Shown here in pieces: positions 23,309-35,005 of a DNA stretch of 64,000 nt (position 1 is the stretch's first letter; every line of letters starts with the position of its first letter). The DNA is from Dioscorea cayenensis subsp. rotundata (lineage: Eukaryota > Streptophyta > Magnoliopsida > Dioscoreales > Dioscoreaceae). The position numbers and the translations under genes are program-made. The stretch covers positions 28,802,185 through 28,866,184 of the forward strand of contig NC_052471.1 of NCBI RefSeq assembly GCF_009730915.1, given 5' to 3'. The notes under the pieces are model-generated. The model worked only from the letters and a program-made list of their open reading frames with translations, had not been told where the DNA came from and did no database searches.

Positions 23309-24540
23309 AGGTTGTGCAGTCGAGTTTACCTTAAGTTCGAGGTGTCACACTCTAATTAATTAAATATCTAGACGATAAAGTTTAGTCTTCGATGGGATTA
23401 CACTCATAAAGCAATTTCAATATAAGCTTGACCCATGGAGTTCGACTTTCAAGTTTATCATGTATGTCTTCATCTGCTTTGCTAACTTTAACTCTAATTA
23501 AAAGCATTACATTCTTTGCTTCTTTGACGAAATATGGACAAACTATATCGAGAAAAACATGTACTAAAAATTATTTAAATATTTAATACAAAAATATAAA
23601 TTAATATCAATAATATGCATTATATAATAAAAAATAAAATGTACCTTTTTTTTCATTCTTTTACAACAAATCCTTTTCTTTTCCTTTCTAAATCTTGCTC
23701 CATGATCAATCCACCCCCAAAAAAAAATGTTTTTAATAATATAAAAATGAAAATAAATAAATGAGATATTTTCAAAAGTAATATCAAGGCAAAACATGCA
23801 TGTTTATAACTAATCCCATAAAGTTTTTTTTTTGAAGTTGTTCAAATAAATCTTAATTAACTAATTAATACAATTGGTTTCGCGGTCCATGGTTATTTTA
23901 TTATTAAATTAAAAGATAAATTTTTACAAATATAAATTTTTTTAATGTGTTTTTTTTTTTTTGGACAAAGTGTACAACTTGCACATGCACAAAATTACTC
24001 TTTCAATATGCATGTGCCCTCAATTTGTATGAGTTGAAATATGAACATATCTTTTTAACAGAATATAAACACTTTAATAAAAAACTCAATGATAATAAAC
24101 CAAAAAATAATTAACAACGCAACAACTAATCCCATAAATTTTCTTCATCGCAACACCACCTCTTAGAATGCCATGCATCTTGACCACCTTTGTAATATAT
24201 ATATAAAGTTTATTTTCAATAAATAAATAAAATTAAAGAAAGAAAGTTAGGTCAAAGTGGCTAATAGCAAACCACGTGACCACACCTAACTTGCTTCCAA
24301 AATGGAATATATACAATTGTTATTTGAGTAAGGATTAATTTTTTAAATGAGACCATGATTTATTTTATTTTAGTTTGGATGAGATAATAATAATGAAGAT
24401 TAGGGGCAAAAGAAATTGCAATATAATTATATATTATTTCACTTCATTTCATTTCATTTCATAAATTTCAAATTAATATTAAGTTTAATATGATGAATAT
24501 AAAAAAAATTGTGTTATAAAACATAATTAAATAAAGGTAA
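23309..24540. other. AT-rich intergenic DNA, no gene seen
   Basis: Several poly-A/T runs and no conserved domain. The open frame at 23564-23797 on the - strand is low-complexity Lys/Phe/Ile-rich translation of AT-rich DNA. Confidence 0.6.
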
Positions 24541-24544
24541 CATT

Positions 24545-24790
24545 TTTTTCTTGACAAATATAACAACCGCAGTTAGTTAAGAGTGTGCACAGGACTGGAG
24601 ATTGATCATTCAGCCTCACACTCTCATTTAGGGACACAAGGCTCAGATTGTAAGCATAAACCTACATTAGGGACCTATTACCATCACATTACGATTGGGA
24701 GAATTTGAACTTGGGGCAATTAAAATCGACTATCATCACCCCAAACAATTAGAGCCGGGTCACCAAGCTATTAGCTCATTGACTAAAAGT
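24545..24790 (-). mobile_element. Probable tRNA-derived SINE
   Basis: Read on the - strand from about 24787 it has an A-box-like TAGCTTGGTGACC, then a B-box-like AGTTCAAATTCTC about 60 nt later. It ends in TTGTCAAGAAAAAAATG, a T-rich/A-tail terminus typical of plant SINEs. The A-B spacing is a little wider than in a tRNA, and no clear target duplication was identified, so the call is moderate. Confidence 0.5.
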
Positions 24791-25024
24791 TAACAATTGA
24801 TTCTCATAATTTTTTTTAAATAAATTTATCAATATCATAATAATTAATGTTTGATTGAATATTATAACACTTTTTTTTTATTTTGCAAAATAAAACAGAA
24901 ATGAAATGGAGGAAATAAGTAGGCAATACTAATTTAAGATGCAATCCGATATTTTTTAATTAAAGTAAAGAATAATCGAAGTTGTTTCATTTCCATCACA
25001 AAATATTGAAAAACAACCCAAGAG

Positions 25025-25544
25025 CCTTTGGTTTGGTGATATTGGCTGCTCCGTAATACTTGGTTCGAGGTATTGTGTGTTAATGACCAATCAATATTTC
25101 ATGAAAGCGCACACTTAACTAAATCATAAAAATAAGAGAAGAAACACAAAAATTGTTTACTCAGTTCAATTGAACAATAGCTTACATCTAGGGGGCCAAG
25201 CCCAAAAATAAATCCACTAAAAGAGGGGACACAAAGATGGCTACAAGACTCTCACACATCCTCTCAAAAAGTACCCTCACTCTTGATTACTCGATGCCCA
25301 CTCTCTCACCCACATTCTTAGGTCTCTCTCCTCGTAGCCCACTTTAAATCTTCAAAGCAAGGTCTTATATAGACGTCTCCACATTCTAAAGATATAATCT
25401 CCCTTTTTTAGAATCATTGTGGCTTCTAACTTGAACACATTCTAAATTTAATCGTTGCAACATCAGTTGTAATCGAGCTTACAACTTGGCTCTCCTACTG
25501 ACTATGACTAAATTCTAGCTTCCATTGTAATGCGACCTTGAAGA
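25025..25544. repeat. Possible LTR fragment of another retrotransposon
   Basis: The stretch with 'TTTACTCAGTTCAATTGAAC', 'CTTACATCTAGGGG' and a CT-rich Ser/Thr-free tract resembles LTR regions of plant Copia-type elements in style. Neither clean ends nor a partner LTR are visible. Weak call. Confidence 0.3.
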
Positions 25545-26240
25545 TCAAAGGTCGCCTGCGGCGCTAAACCCCTATATGCTTACGAGCGGGTTACGGGCAT
25601 AAGCCTCGACCGTAAGTTTGCAGAATGAACAGTTACGGGGAGCTTATGGCCGTAAGACGTATCCCGTGAGGGTAGTTCTCCTTTACAACCTAGGTTACGA
25701 CTGTAATGACCCTAATACTATAGCCCGTAAAGTTCTCTGACTGGCTCTTACTATCATACTTACGAGATAAGACACCCGTAAGGAACATAGGTTGAGATCC
25801 CCAGAACGTTACGGGTCGTAAGGGTTTAAATTCTATCCGTAAAGTGCTTTGGATGACCCTTACAACCTCCATTACTGGCGTAAGCCACCCGTAGAGAACT
25901 TACGGGCGTAAAATGCCGGTAAATCCCGCTGTTTGAGGCTTACGACCATGCTTACTGGTGCACTTAAGGAATTCTAAACTGTGCGCTTAAGGACTTACAG
26001 ACCGTAAGTGCACTTGTAAGTAAGGCTCTCTGAAATCCCCTTATAGGGTGGCTTACGGGCATAAAATACTCGTAAATCCCGTTGTTTGAGGCTTACGGCC
26101 ATGCTTACGAGTGTAAATAGCCCATAAGAGTCCTAAAAAATTGAGCAAAGTTTTTCATGTTTCCTACAGTTAAGCTCAAATACATTTAGGACGTGGGAAG
26201 CACGCAATGAGTGTCTAAAAACACAAGCAAACAACCAACA
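25545..26240 (-). repeat. Truncated LTR remnant with CGTAAG-rich tract
   Basis: At least a dozen imperfect repeats of the motif CTTACGGGCGTAAG/CCCGTAAG occur between 25580 and 26120. The same kind of tract lies in the middle of the family LTRs at 15857 and 32943. The terminal text near 26195 (GCACGCAATGAGTGTCTA) parallels ACATGCCAAATGAGTGTACA near the end of those LTRs. Its position fits the 3' LTR of the minus-strand element whose 5' LTR is at 32943-34660. Confidence 0.5.
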
Positions 26241-26330
26241 CATAAAAATCACGACAAGCCAAGCAATTTATTGCAAGCACCAAAGAAAATAACAAACTAC
26301 ACTAAAGACTAAAACTCAAACAAAATATGA

Positions 26331-27176
26331 GAAATCTTCCTTGGGTTGCCTCCCAAGAAGCGCTTGTTTAACGCTACGAGCTTGCCGTACCTATAACGCA
26401 TAATCATGGAGGCTCAAAGTAAAAGCACTTCTCATGACCCCAATCAACATCTCCACAATAATGCCCAAGTGTTAGATCAGAGCAAGTAAGGAACTTACCG
26501 ATGTAATGGACTAAATCGGAAGTTACCTCTTTATGCAAAGATTCTCTCTTGCCTTTCTTAGGGGAAGTGACCTAGCTTCATTGCTTCTTTCGTGTGCTCT
26601 CCTCAATAATGGCAAGCGTAAGAAACGAGGTGGTATCTTCAATGTGAGGGCCATCCAATAACTCCTCGATAGGCTCTTTGTGCAACATCTCCTGCACATA
26701 TTCATCCACAAGTGAGTCAGTTCCATCAACGTAATAACATGTATCAAAAGTAGAGAGATGTGGCATTGCATCGGATAAAGCAAAAATCACTTCCTCATCC
26801 CCAACCCTAAGTGTTATTTTATTGTTACTGACATTAATGAGGGCTTGGGAGGTGGCTAGGAATGACCTACCAAGTATGAGGGGCAATTCAACATCCTCGT
26901 CTACGTCTAGAATTACAAAATCTACCGGGCTAATAAACTTGTCAACCTTAACCAAAACGTCTTCTATGATTCCCCTAAGATGTCTAATTTAGCGGTCCGC
27001 TTGTTGCAATATCATCCTAGTCGGTTTAAGGTCATATAGTCTAAGTTTCCTAAACATGGTGTATGGCATTACATTAATACTAACACCTAGACACGTTAGA
27101 GTTTTTTCATCAACCAAATCACCAATCTTACAAGGAATAGTAAAACTCCCTAGATCTTTTTTCTTCCTTAGTAGCC
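26331..27176 (-). pseudogene. Ty3/gypsy protease region of a gag-pro-only element
   Basis: On the - strand a segment beginning near 27176 reads DLGSFTIPCKIGD, then a protease active-site-like stretch SINVMPYTMFRKL, then VDFVILDVDEDVELPLILGRSFLA (about 26920-26850) and a Glu-rich tail. In the family the active site is [C]DLGASIN; here the Asp position reads Cys (TCLGVSIN), so the catalytic Asp is gone. Near 26331-26395 a conserved downstream block, including CTTCTTGGGAGGCAACCCAA on the - strand, follows directly. In Athila-like elements this lies after the integrase. RT, RNase H and integrase are therefore absent. Non-functional. Confidence 0.75.
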
Positions 27177-30100
27177 TGTCACGTCCCGACCCGCGGGCCC
27201 GCCACGTGACAACCGCCGCGACGATCCCGAGGAGGGACACACACCACTCAACCCTCGAGTCATCGCAAGGCTCACAAACTCCTGCTAAACAACACCGCAA
27301 TAATAAAGGTACCAAAAACAAAACTTTCACTCGAAAAATCAATAGTAAAGTGAAAGATATACAAATCACATTTACAGAGTTAATAACACTAGTGGATCCA
27401 CTGCACTCATACAATGCAACCTGATTAAGAGTAAACAAACAACCTGACTCGGGATACAAATTGCCAAGCACTTCGCCTCGCTATGACGACCAAAACCACT
27501 AAAACCTGGAAGAGAGGAGGGGGGTGAGTAACCATAGTCACTCAGTGAATGGGTTAGCACAAATCTAACAGAATATCAAAACAAATCGAGGAAATTCCAA
27601 TAAACACATTCTACAATAACATAAATGAACTGGAACGTTCACATTTGCAACATAATGAAAATACAGGATATGAAACCTTGGTATTTAGAAACCAAAACAT
27701 AAATTCTCACGAGTATAGACAAAACATCAACATGTATAAAACAAATGCTTGGATATAATTTCCCAAAATAAGTAGAAGAACCAACTTAAATAAATAAAAT
27801 CCTCGATAATCACAAATCCTCAATTCTGCATGATACATGTTCGAAAAGCATTAAGATATCAAACATGTTATGTGAAAGATCACACTTCGAATATACCAAT
27901 TGCAAGAAAATAAAATTTTCCTCAAATATTGAAATTTCATCTCGATCAAATAAACAATGGCCTAAAAACACTCTCTCTAACTTTAGCCAGTCACGACTAA
28001 GTTGAGAGCCGTCAAGGTCTTCGCACCCTGACGTTGGGCCCACCGGTCCCGTGTGGTGACCCCGGGATCCCGATGTATCATCCAATCGTGGGCTCTACGC
28101 TCCCACCCGATCCGGACAAATCAACACCCGGTCCACAACGCCACCTCTAAAGGCTGGCCCGTTGGGACCCACTATCGCAGATAGTCGGGCCTTAGCCCGC
28201 CCGTCACCATCCAAACCAACATATAGTCGTAGCAATAATACAATCCCGAATCACTCATGTCACAAGGTCCTTATTCGGGACAAGCATTCACATATCGGGA
28301 ATAAACATTATTTCCACAAATCCAAAGCCAAAGCATAGTAATGCATGTAAACTTTCAAAAAGTATTCCAATCCCGATGTGCTAATACATTCAAAAAAACA
28401 TTTCGTCCAAATGTCAAGAATAACACAATAATATGCGAAGCTCGAAGCATTGCTTTTAGACAATAAAAACCAGATCAATATTAAACGCATTATAATATCC
28501 ACAATCTAGAAGAACATGCCATTCGAAATAAAAACCCTTTTGTTTTTCATAACCATAAATATCAAAAAGCATGCTTATACAAGTGAAAGGTTTTTACAAA
28601 CCATTTCTAAAAAGTTGATGCCAACGATGTAGAAAAAGAAACATTAAGTTTTTGAAATACAATAAAAGGCATCAAAACAAGCATAGCTTTTTGTTCTAGT
28701 TAAACCTCAAGTTACTTAGGATCATTCTAGCTTTCTCTTTCTTCACTCACTAAGTTTTTCCTCCAAATACAAGATTAATCCCCAAGGTCTAGTCTATCAC
28801 AACCTCTAAATACTTTTACAAGTCATGAAAAATATGTTCATCTCATCACATATATTTACACCTACCAATATACATTGATTAAATCCTACTTTACACATCA
28901 TTAGGTATTTACTTTCACAAGCCTTTACTATTCGAGCCTCTCTTATACTCAACAATGTCTTAGATCCTTATCATAGTGCCACTACCTCAACATTAATATT
29001 TACTTCATCTATAATAATTTCATTGTCAAAAATACTCACAAGTTGACTATCTCCTCTAAGGATGTATTAAATCAAACTATTATTAAAAAAATTCACGTGA
29101 ATATTCAGTCTTTGCAATTCAACACTTGTCACATATATAGCTCAAGCTATTCATCATCAACCTTCTAAATAAATTCCATTTAGAATAATAATCATAATCA
29201 TTGGCATCCACCCGATATATATATATATATATATACATATGTATATCCCGATATGATCAAACTACAATTAAGCACCCTACACTATGCTCACAAGAACAAA
29301 CCTCATCAATTTGTGAGAATCCTACTACATAAGTGTAATTATGTCACCCATGGTTCTCGGATATTACAAAGAATATATTAGCATAAATCTCAACGACTAG
29401 CCAAAAATCATATATAAGGTTCCACAAGTTATTCCAATTCCAATATACTAGTGTAGTCATATACCTTAGCATTCAAGACTTCATCAGGGTTCCATGTACC
29501 ATGTTTATCACATCATGCCTCAAAACTTCGTAAATTATGCATCATTAGGGAGATTAAATCATCCATTGAACATACATAATCAATTTTACTTATAACCCAT
29601 AAGCTCCATGAACTTGTTGTAATAATCAGCAATTTCCATTCATCCACCAAGCATGTATATCCTCAAGTTCAATCTCAACTAACGCAAGTACAACATTAAC
29701 AAGCTTTCTCATGATTTTTTTCGGAGAGTAAACCACAAGTCATTTTAAATAAACCATAGTCTCTAGTAGTCATCTACACTTTCTTTTTCTCCTATAGCCG
29801 GTGATTTGAAAACATGATAAAGCCATGGAAATCATTTTCAGAAAAAAACAAATAAAAATATTTTTCGATACTCAATTAGAATTGTGCACTCAACATAACC
29901 CACTCACGGAACATGTTGCCTCGCTGGAGACGCCAGACACCGATCAGCGGTTTCCTTCCCTTGGAGGATGCTTCGCCACCTAGATACAAGCAGGGGAATC
30001 CAAATACTAATGAACACAAGAATGATCGCTAAAAGAAAAATGCATGCAAATGCATTTATACATGTCTAATACTGAAACCTTAGGGTTTTAGGGCAAAAAC

Positions 30101-31015
30101 ATTGTCATTTTGGACCCAAAACGACCTCGAATGAAGTAAACCTAGTTCCAATAAGTTCAATGAATGAAAAGCTTCAATTTGGATCAAAGAAATACAATAA
30201 AAGGCCAAAGTTTTTCCGGTGCTACGAGTAACATCGGGGAATGCTACGATAGAAAACCCGAACCTTACAAATGGTTTTCTCTCATTTTACAACATCAAAC
30301 GATGAAATTTTTGACACAATTCTCATGAATAACAATTGACAACATCAAGGGCTTTCATTTTAAGCCCAAAAACTTCCACAAATCATGAAAAAAATCTAGG
30401 GTTTTTGGTCTAGGTTTTATAAATAATGAATACAATGAAAAATACTGGAAGAAATACATACTAAAAAAACTCGGATAAAGGCTCTTACCTTACTCAAGAG
30501 GATGTGGGGAGTAAATTTTTTTGGTGTTGGTTCGCGGAATTGGTCGCCGGAAATAGTTAGGGATAAGGGTTCGGCCGGCATGGAGAAGCAAAGAAGGAGA
30601 AGGAAAGAAGAAGGAAGAGAAGAATTTGGATATTAATTCTCGGGTTGCTACGATGTCGGGTTGCTACGATGACACTTCAACAAGATCTGGGTCACTACAG
30701 ATCGTCAGTGCTACGATGTCGACAGTAATCAATAGTGTTGAGTCGCAAAAACTACGAGGAACAGGCTAGTTTAACTACGATGAATGGGTTGCTACAATGT
30801 TTTTTTATTCTTTTCTAAATTACTCTATTGCCCCTCTAACACAAGAATGGAAACAAAAATCCAAATGACCGAATTGCCCCCTATTTATGGCAGAATTTTC
30901 GCACATAATCAACTGTGCAATCCAGTAAAAATCTATTAATGCAAAATGACCATTTTACCCTAATGCATTCACAAAAATAAGAGAAAATCCTAGGTCCAAA
31001 TTTGGACTGGGTACA
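27177..31015. mobile_element. 3.84-kb TGTCACG...GGGTACA insertion, solo-LTR-like
   Basis: Begins TGTCACGTCCCGACC and ends CTGGGTACA, with short inverted ends (TGT/ACA). It interrupts the gag-pro reading frame of the surrounding Ty3 element; removing it restores the frame with the expected spacing. Inside: a GTGAGTAACCATAGTCACTC segment, a GC-rich block around 28020-28200, a (TA)n at 29217-29234, and at 30650-30790 repeated TTGCTACGATG words. No open reading frame encodes a retroelement protein. No second copy of the start is seen inside. The layout resembles long LTRs of plant chromoviruses, so a solo LTR is the likeliest reading. No 5-bp target duplication is visible at the ends. Confidence 0.65.
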
Positions 31016-32789
31016 AGTTTTGAAGCAATGCAGAACTGCTTTCGCTCAGTGTCACAGTTGATATCTCCTCAAGTTTTTGCGTATTTGTTAATAAATCCTT
31101 GAGAAACTTAGCGTACTTTGGCATTTGGGACAAGGCTTCCACAAACGGTACATTGATGTGCAATTGCTTCAACAAGTACAGAAATCTCTTGAATTATTCG
31201 TCTATAAGATCATTCCTCATCCTTGACAGATAGGGGAGGCGGGGAACGTACTCTTTCACTGGGGGTGTCATTCTCTTCTCAACACTCAGAGTAGGTACGC
31301 TTTCCCATACCGGGCTCTCAACGAATTCAATTTCTGGCTCTTTTTCCTTCTCCATCACCTTGTCACTACCCATCCCCACCTCTTTACCACTCTGAATAGT
31401 GATTGCCTTAAGATGCTCACAGGGATTAGCTTTGGTGTTACTCGGTAGACTTTCCCGAGGTCGCTCAGACAACAATTTAGCAATTTGTGCCATTAGTTCT
31501 CCAAGTTCTGAGGAAAACCTATTGGTTTCTCAATGATGCCTCTATGCCCTAAAACTTATTGTCTAACTGTTGGAACTTGATGTCCGTACTTTGAATAAAC
31601 CGAGTAAGCACTTCCTCCAATGTGAGTCTCTTGTCGTTCTGTTGGTGAGAATGAAACCCTAGCGGAGCTTTCTGCTGTTGTCCATGACCTCCCCAAGAGA
31701 AATTAGAGTGATTCAGCCCATCCAGGATTATATGTGTCACTGTAGAGATTTCCTTGCTGTCTGGGGGAACTACCGACGAAATCCACTTGTTCAACAGGTC
31801 CATGCGCCACCCCTATAATGGAACAGTCCAAGGGAGCGTGTCCTCCCCACAAGTATCACGAACTATGACCATAGCTGATTTTTGAGTAGGCAAACTGTCA
31901 ATCTTCCTGCTCAATGCCTCCACCTAGGCTGCTAATGTTGTAACCTCACTGACCTCAATCATCCCAGCGAGCTTGGCAACTTATTTGCCTCTCGAATTTC
32001 ACTAATAATTGTCCATGGCTATTTCTTCAATTAACTATTTGTTTGCCTCCAGGGTCTTATTGCCAAGCGATCCTCCTGCTATAGATTCAATAAGTTGTCA
32101 GGTACTCTGCTTGAGACCCTGATGGAAAAATCTGAACTTCCATCCATTCGAAGAGGTTATGATGCAGACACTTCCTCAACAAATTCTTAAACCTCTCCCA
32201 CGCCTCAAATAATGATTCAGTATGCAATTGTGCATATGTTGTAATCTCTTGACACAACTTGGTCGTCTTCCTGGAGGAAAATAACGGGCCAAGAATACTC
32301 CTACAAGCTGTTCCCAAGTCATGATGGATGCTCAAAGAAGAGCTTAAAGCCACAGTTTAGCTCTCCCTTTTACTGAAAATAGGAATAAACGGAGTCTGAT
32401 GGCGTTATCAGAAACATTGTTGATCTTAAGCATGTCACACACTTCGAGGAATCCCCTAATATGACTGTTGGGATCCTCGTCCGATAATCCATGGAACTAT
32501 ACTACACTTTGTACCATCTGGACAAACGCAGGTTTAAGCTCAAAATTGTTTGTTGTACCTGGTGATCACACTATACTTGACTGAGAACCGTCAAGAGTGG
32601 GAGAGCATAGTTTAAAAGGGTTCTGTATCAGTTCCCTTAGTCTGCCATAGTATCCAGTTGCTCTCCTTCAACACTCATCGTCAAAGATCCTGTCTCATTT
32701 AGTAAGGATGTCCTTAATCTAATTCCAATCACTCTCTCTAGACTACTCTCGCCTTCTGCCAGTCTTGGAGCTTTACCCTTTGGTGGCAT
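31016..32789 (-). pseudogene. Ty3/gypsy gag polyprotein, decayed
   Basis: A start codon at 32789 (MPPKGKAP) opens the frame. The Retrotrans_gag core is legible at about 32290-32150 (FSSRKTTKL, YAQLHTESLFEAWERFKNLL, then RKCLHHN). A downstream region (31803-31549 and 31493-31194) is Gln/Ser/Pro-rich, as expected between gag and protease. It continues to MPKYAKFLKDLLTN (about 31130-31080), the conserved pre-protease segment, and is then broken at 31016 by the 3.84-kb insertion. Several stops and shifts separate the blocks, so no product is expected. When intact it would form the capsid of the retroelement particle. Confidence 0.85.
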
Positions 32790-32918
32790 GCACTGAAATC
32801 AAGCAAAAGAAAAAGAATCTGAAAACAATAGAAAAGAAAGAGAATATAAACAAGTAAGAAAAAGAAAAGAAATTGCTAAAGTGACAAATATTTAAGTGTT
32901 CCTAATATCACTAATCAT

Positions 32919-32936
32919 TCCCCTACAATGGTGTCA
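32919..32936 (-). other. Decayed tRNA primer-binding site
   Basis: Read on the - strand this is TGACACCATTGTAGGGGA, 6 nt inside the 5' LTR end. It matches the Asp-tRNA-type site used by many plant Ty3 elements (TGGCGCCGTTGCCGGGGA) at most positions, the differences being mainly transitions typical of 5-methylcytosine decay. It fixes the orientation of the element. Confidence 0.75.
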
Positions 32937-32942
32937 AAAACT

Positions 32943-34660
32943 TGACGAGGACGCATGCAAGTGTACGTGCCGATTGCGTTATAAAGTGTGCTTGAAGTGC
33001 AGAGTGTCAGTCTATAAAGAAGTTGGTGAATACTAGTAATAACTCTAAATCCAAAAATTAGCCTAATGAAGTACGTGAAGTGTGTGAAAACAAAAACAAA
33101 AGAAAACTAGAAAATACGAGAAAATCGCATGAGAAAATTTAAGGAAGAGAATGATGTCCACGCATAGCATTCTTCTAGGGTTATGAAGTACAGGACAATT
33201 GTTATCTAAGCATACAATTCTATTTGAATCGAAATGTTTTCAGAAGCATAAAAAACTTTGATTTCTCAAACGAAGTGTAATTGAATTGGTGTAGAGCTGA
33301 TACAGACATCTACACAATCGCATTAACACCCTATAAAACCTTATTGCGGGCTAATGGCAATCTTTTAAGTAGACAATCTCCAACTAAAGAGAGATTGCCC
33401 CTAATCTAAATATAGAGTAGAAATGTAATTTCTCCTAAAATCTACTCCACATGATTACAAAGAGGATAGAGATTATCATCAACTCACTCAGAAGGATTGT
33501 GAGAGACAAAGTCTCCTACATACCCTAACCAGAGGGCACCCACTATCCTCTTGAATTGCGGTAAGCCTATTCTAGGTGGGAATTTCTTTTTGTTATGTAG
33601 CAATACAAGATATGAGAGGTAGGGCTTTCGCCTCGTTAGCCATCAAGCATCCATTCACATAATTAGACTTAAATAGATATGATTGCTAAGGAGAAATCTA
33701 TTAAAGCATAAGAGATCCAACAACCAAAGTCACAAAATATAAACCCTAGAGTTCAACTATGCCCAAACACCTACAAATTAGCCCTCCATTAATGGAGAGC
33801 AAGCATTTAAGATACAACAAATAAAGGTAAACATAGTATCCATGAAAACTCTATTGTCAATTTCTAGGATGTAGAGTCGCAGAGGTAGAATCCATGTGCA
33901 TCCAAGATAAGCTTGACGACTACGATCTCCAAACTCCTTCAATGCTGGCCCAAATCCCCTCCAAATCTTGCCTAAGGTGCTGGAGATTCGGCCCTTTTCT
34001 TCCTCAATCTCGCCTCCAAGAATCGCCCCTAAAGAATAGAGAAATAGAATAGATCATGACCTAAAAATCCTCTTAAGTTCCATTTATACCCGACTGCTTA
34101 CAGGTTACTTACGGGCGTAAAGGCTAGGTCGTAAGGGAGTTGGAGAAGATAATCGCGAGTCTTACAAGAATGTTTACGGTAGTAAGCCTCATCAGTAAGG
34201 TCTTCTAAATATGTTATAGTCCAACTTACGGTCGTAAGAGCTGGATCGTAAGCTTCGCTGTCTGTTTCTTGCTATTGCCCTTACAAGCGTGCACTGTGGT
34301 TATAAGCTCCTCTGGATGGTCCTTACATGCATCCTTACAGGCATAAGCTTTGCCCATAAGGTCCTCTGAATTGACTCTGAATCGTCCTTACCGGCATAAA
34401 CATGCCCGCAAGGTCTACTGGACTATATTTACGGCCGTAAGGTGGACCATAAGCTGCCCATAAGCCACCCAATTTCTTTGTCCTTATTATAATGATACCA
34501 AGAGAGCTCCAACTTCATCATTTTCGGTCTAAATTCCTTCTTTTGGATCTCCTTGTCATAAGCCTATTAATGCAAAACACACCATATTTAAAATCGAATT
34601 TCATATTATGGTTTCAATACATGCCAAATGAGTGTACAAATAAACAATTTACACTCATCA
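32943..34660 (-). repeat. 5' LTR of the gag-pro element (1718 bp), reference copy of the family
   Basis: Read on the - strand it starts TGATGAGTGTAAATTG and ends CTCGTCA, i.e. TG...CA with short inverted termini TGATGAG/CTCGTCA. The primer-binding site follows directly, and gag lies beyond. The middle (34090-34470) contains repeated CTTACGG/CGTAAG words. Related copies are at 6485, 8345/14021, 15857, 17917 and, truncated, 25545. Confidence 0.85.
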
Positions 34661-35005
34661 GACCTCAACACGCATCCAACCCTCCTATTGTGTCTGAGAC
34701 AAATGCGGTAGAATTCTCCCAATCTTGACCTGCTAGCAACTAGCTAAACTCCACATGATCTTATTAGCCTTACTCTCTCAAGGGTCACTCCCTACCATGG
34801 CACGTCTTCACCATACCAAAAATAGTCTTCAAAGATCTTCAAATCTTTTACCAAACTTGTTTTTCAATTCATCAAAGTTTGGTCTTTATAATTTTTTAGA
34901 TCCCAAACTTGATCTTCCATTCATTCAAGTTTGGGTCTTCATAATCATGTCTTTAATATTCACCATATTTAATCATGTCTCTAAATAGCTTCGTCTTTAA
35001 ATAAC
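34661..35005. other. Intergenic spacer, no gene seen
   Basis: No domain or RNA gene is recognised. Repeated AAACTTGTTTTTCAATTC / AAACTTGATCTTCCATTC words (about 34850-34930) form a small imperfect tandem repeat. Confidence 0.5.

Noticed and set aside
27056..27424. 122-residue plus-strand frame
   Set aside because: Crosses the insertion border, has no domain, and is antisense to the protease remnant.
26989..27471. 160-residue minus-strand frame spanning protease and LTR-like sequence
   Set aside because: It is a chance fusion of the protease remnant with non-coding sequence of the inserted element; only the part below 27177 is meaningful.
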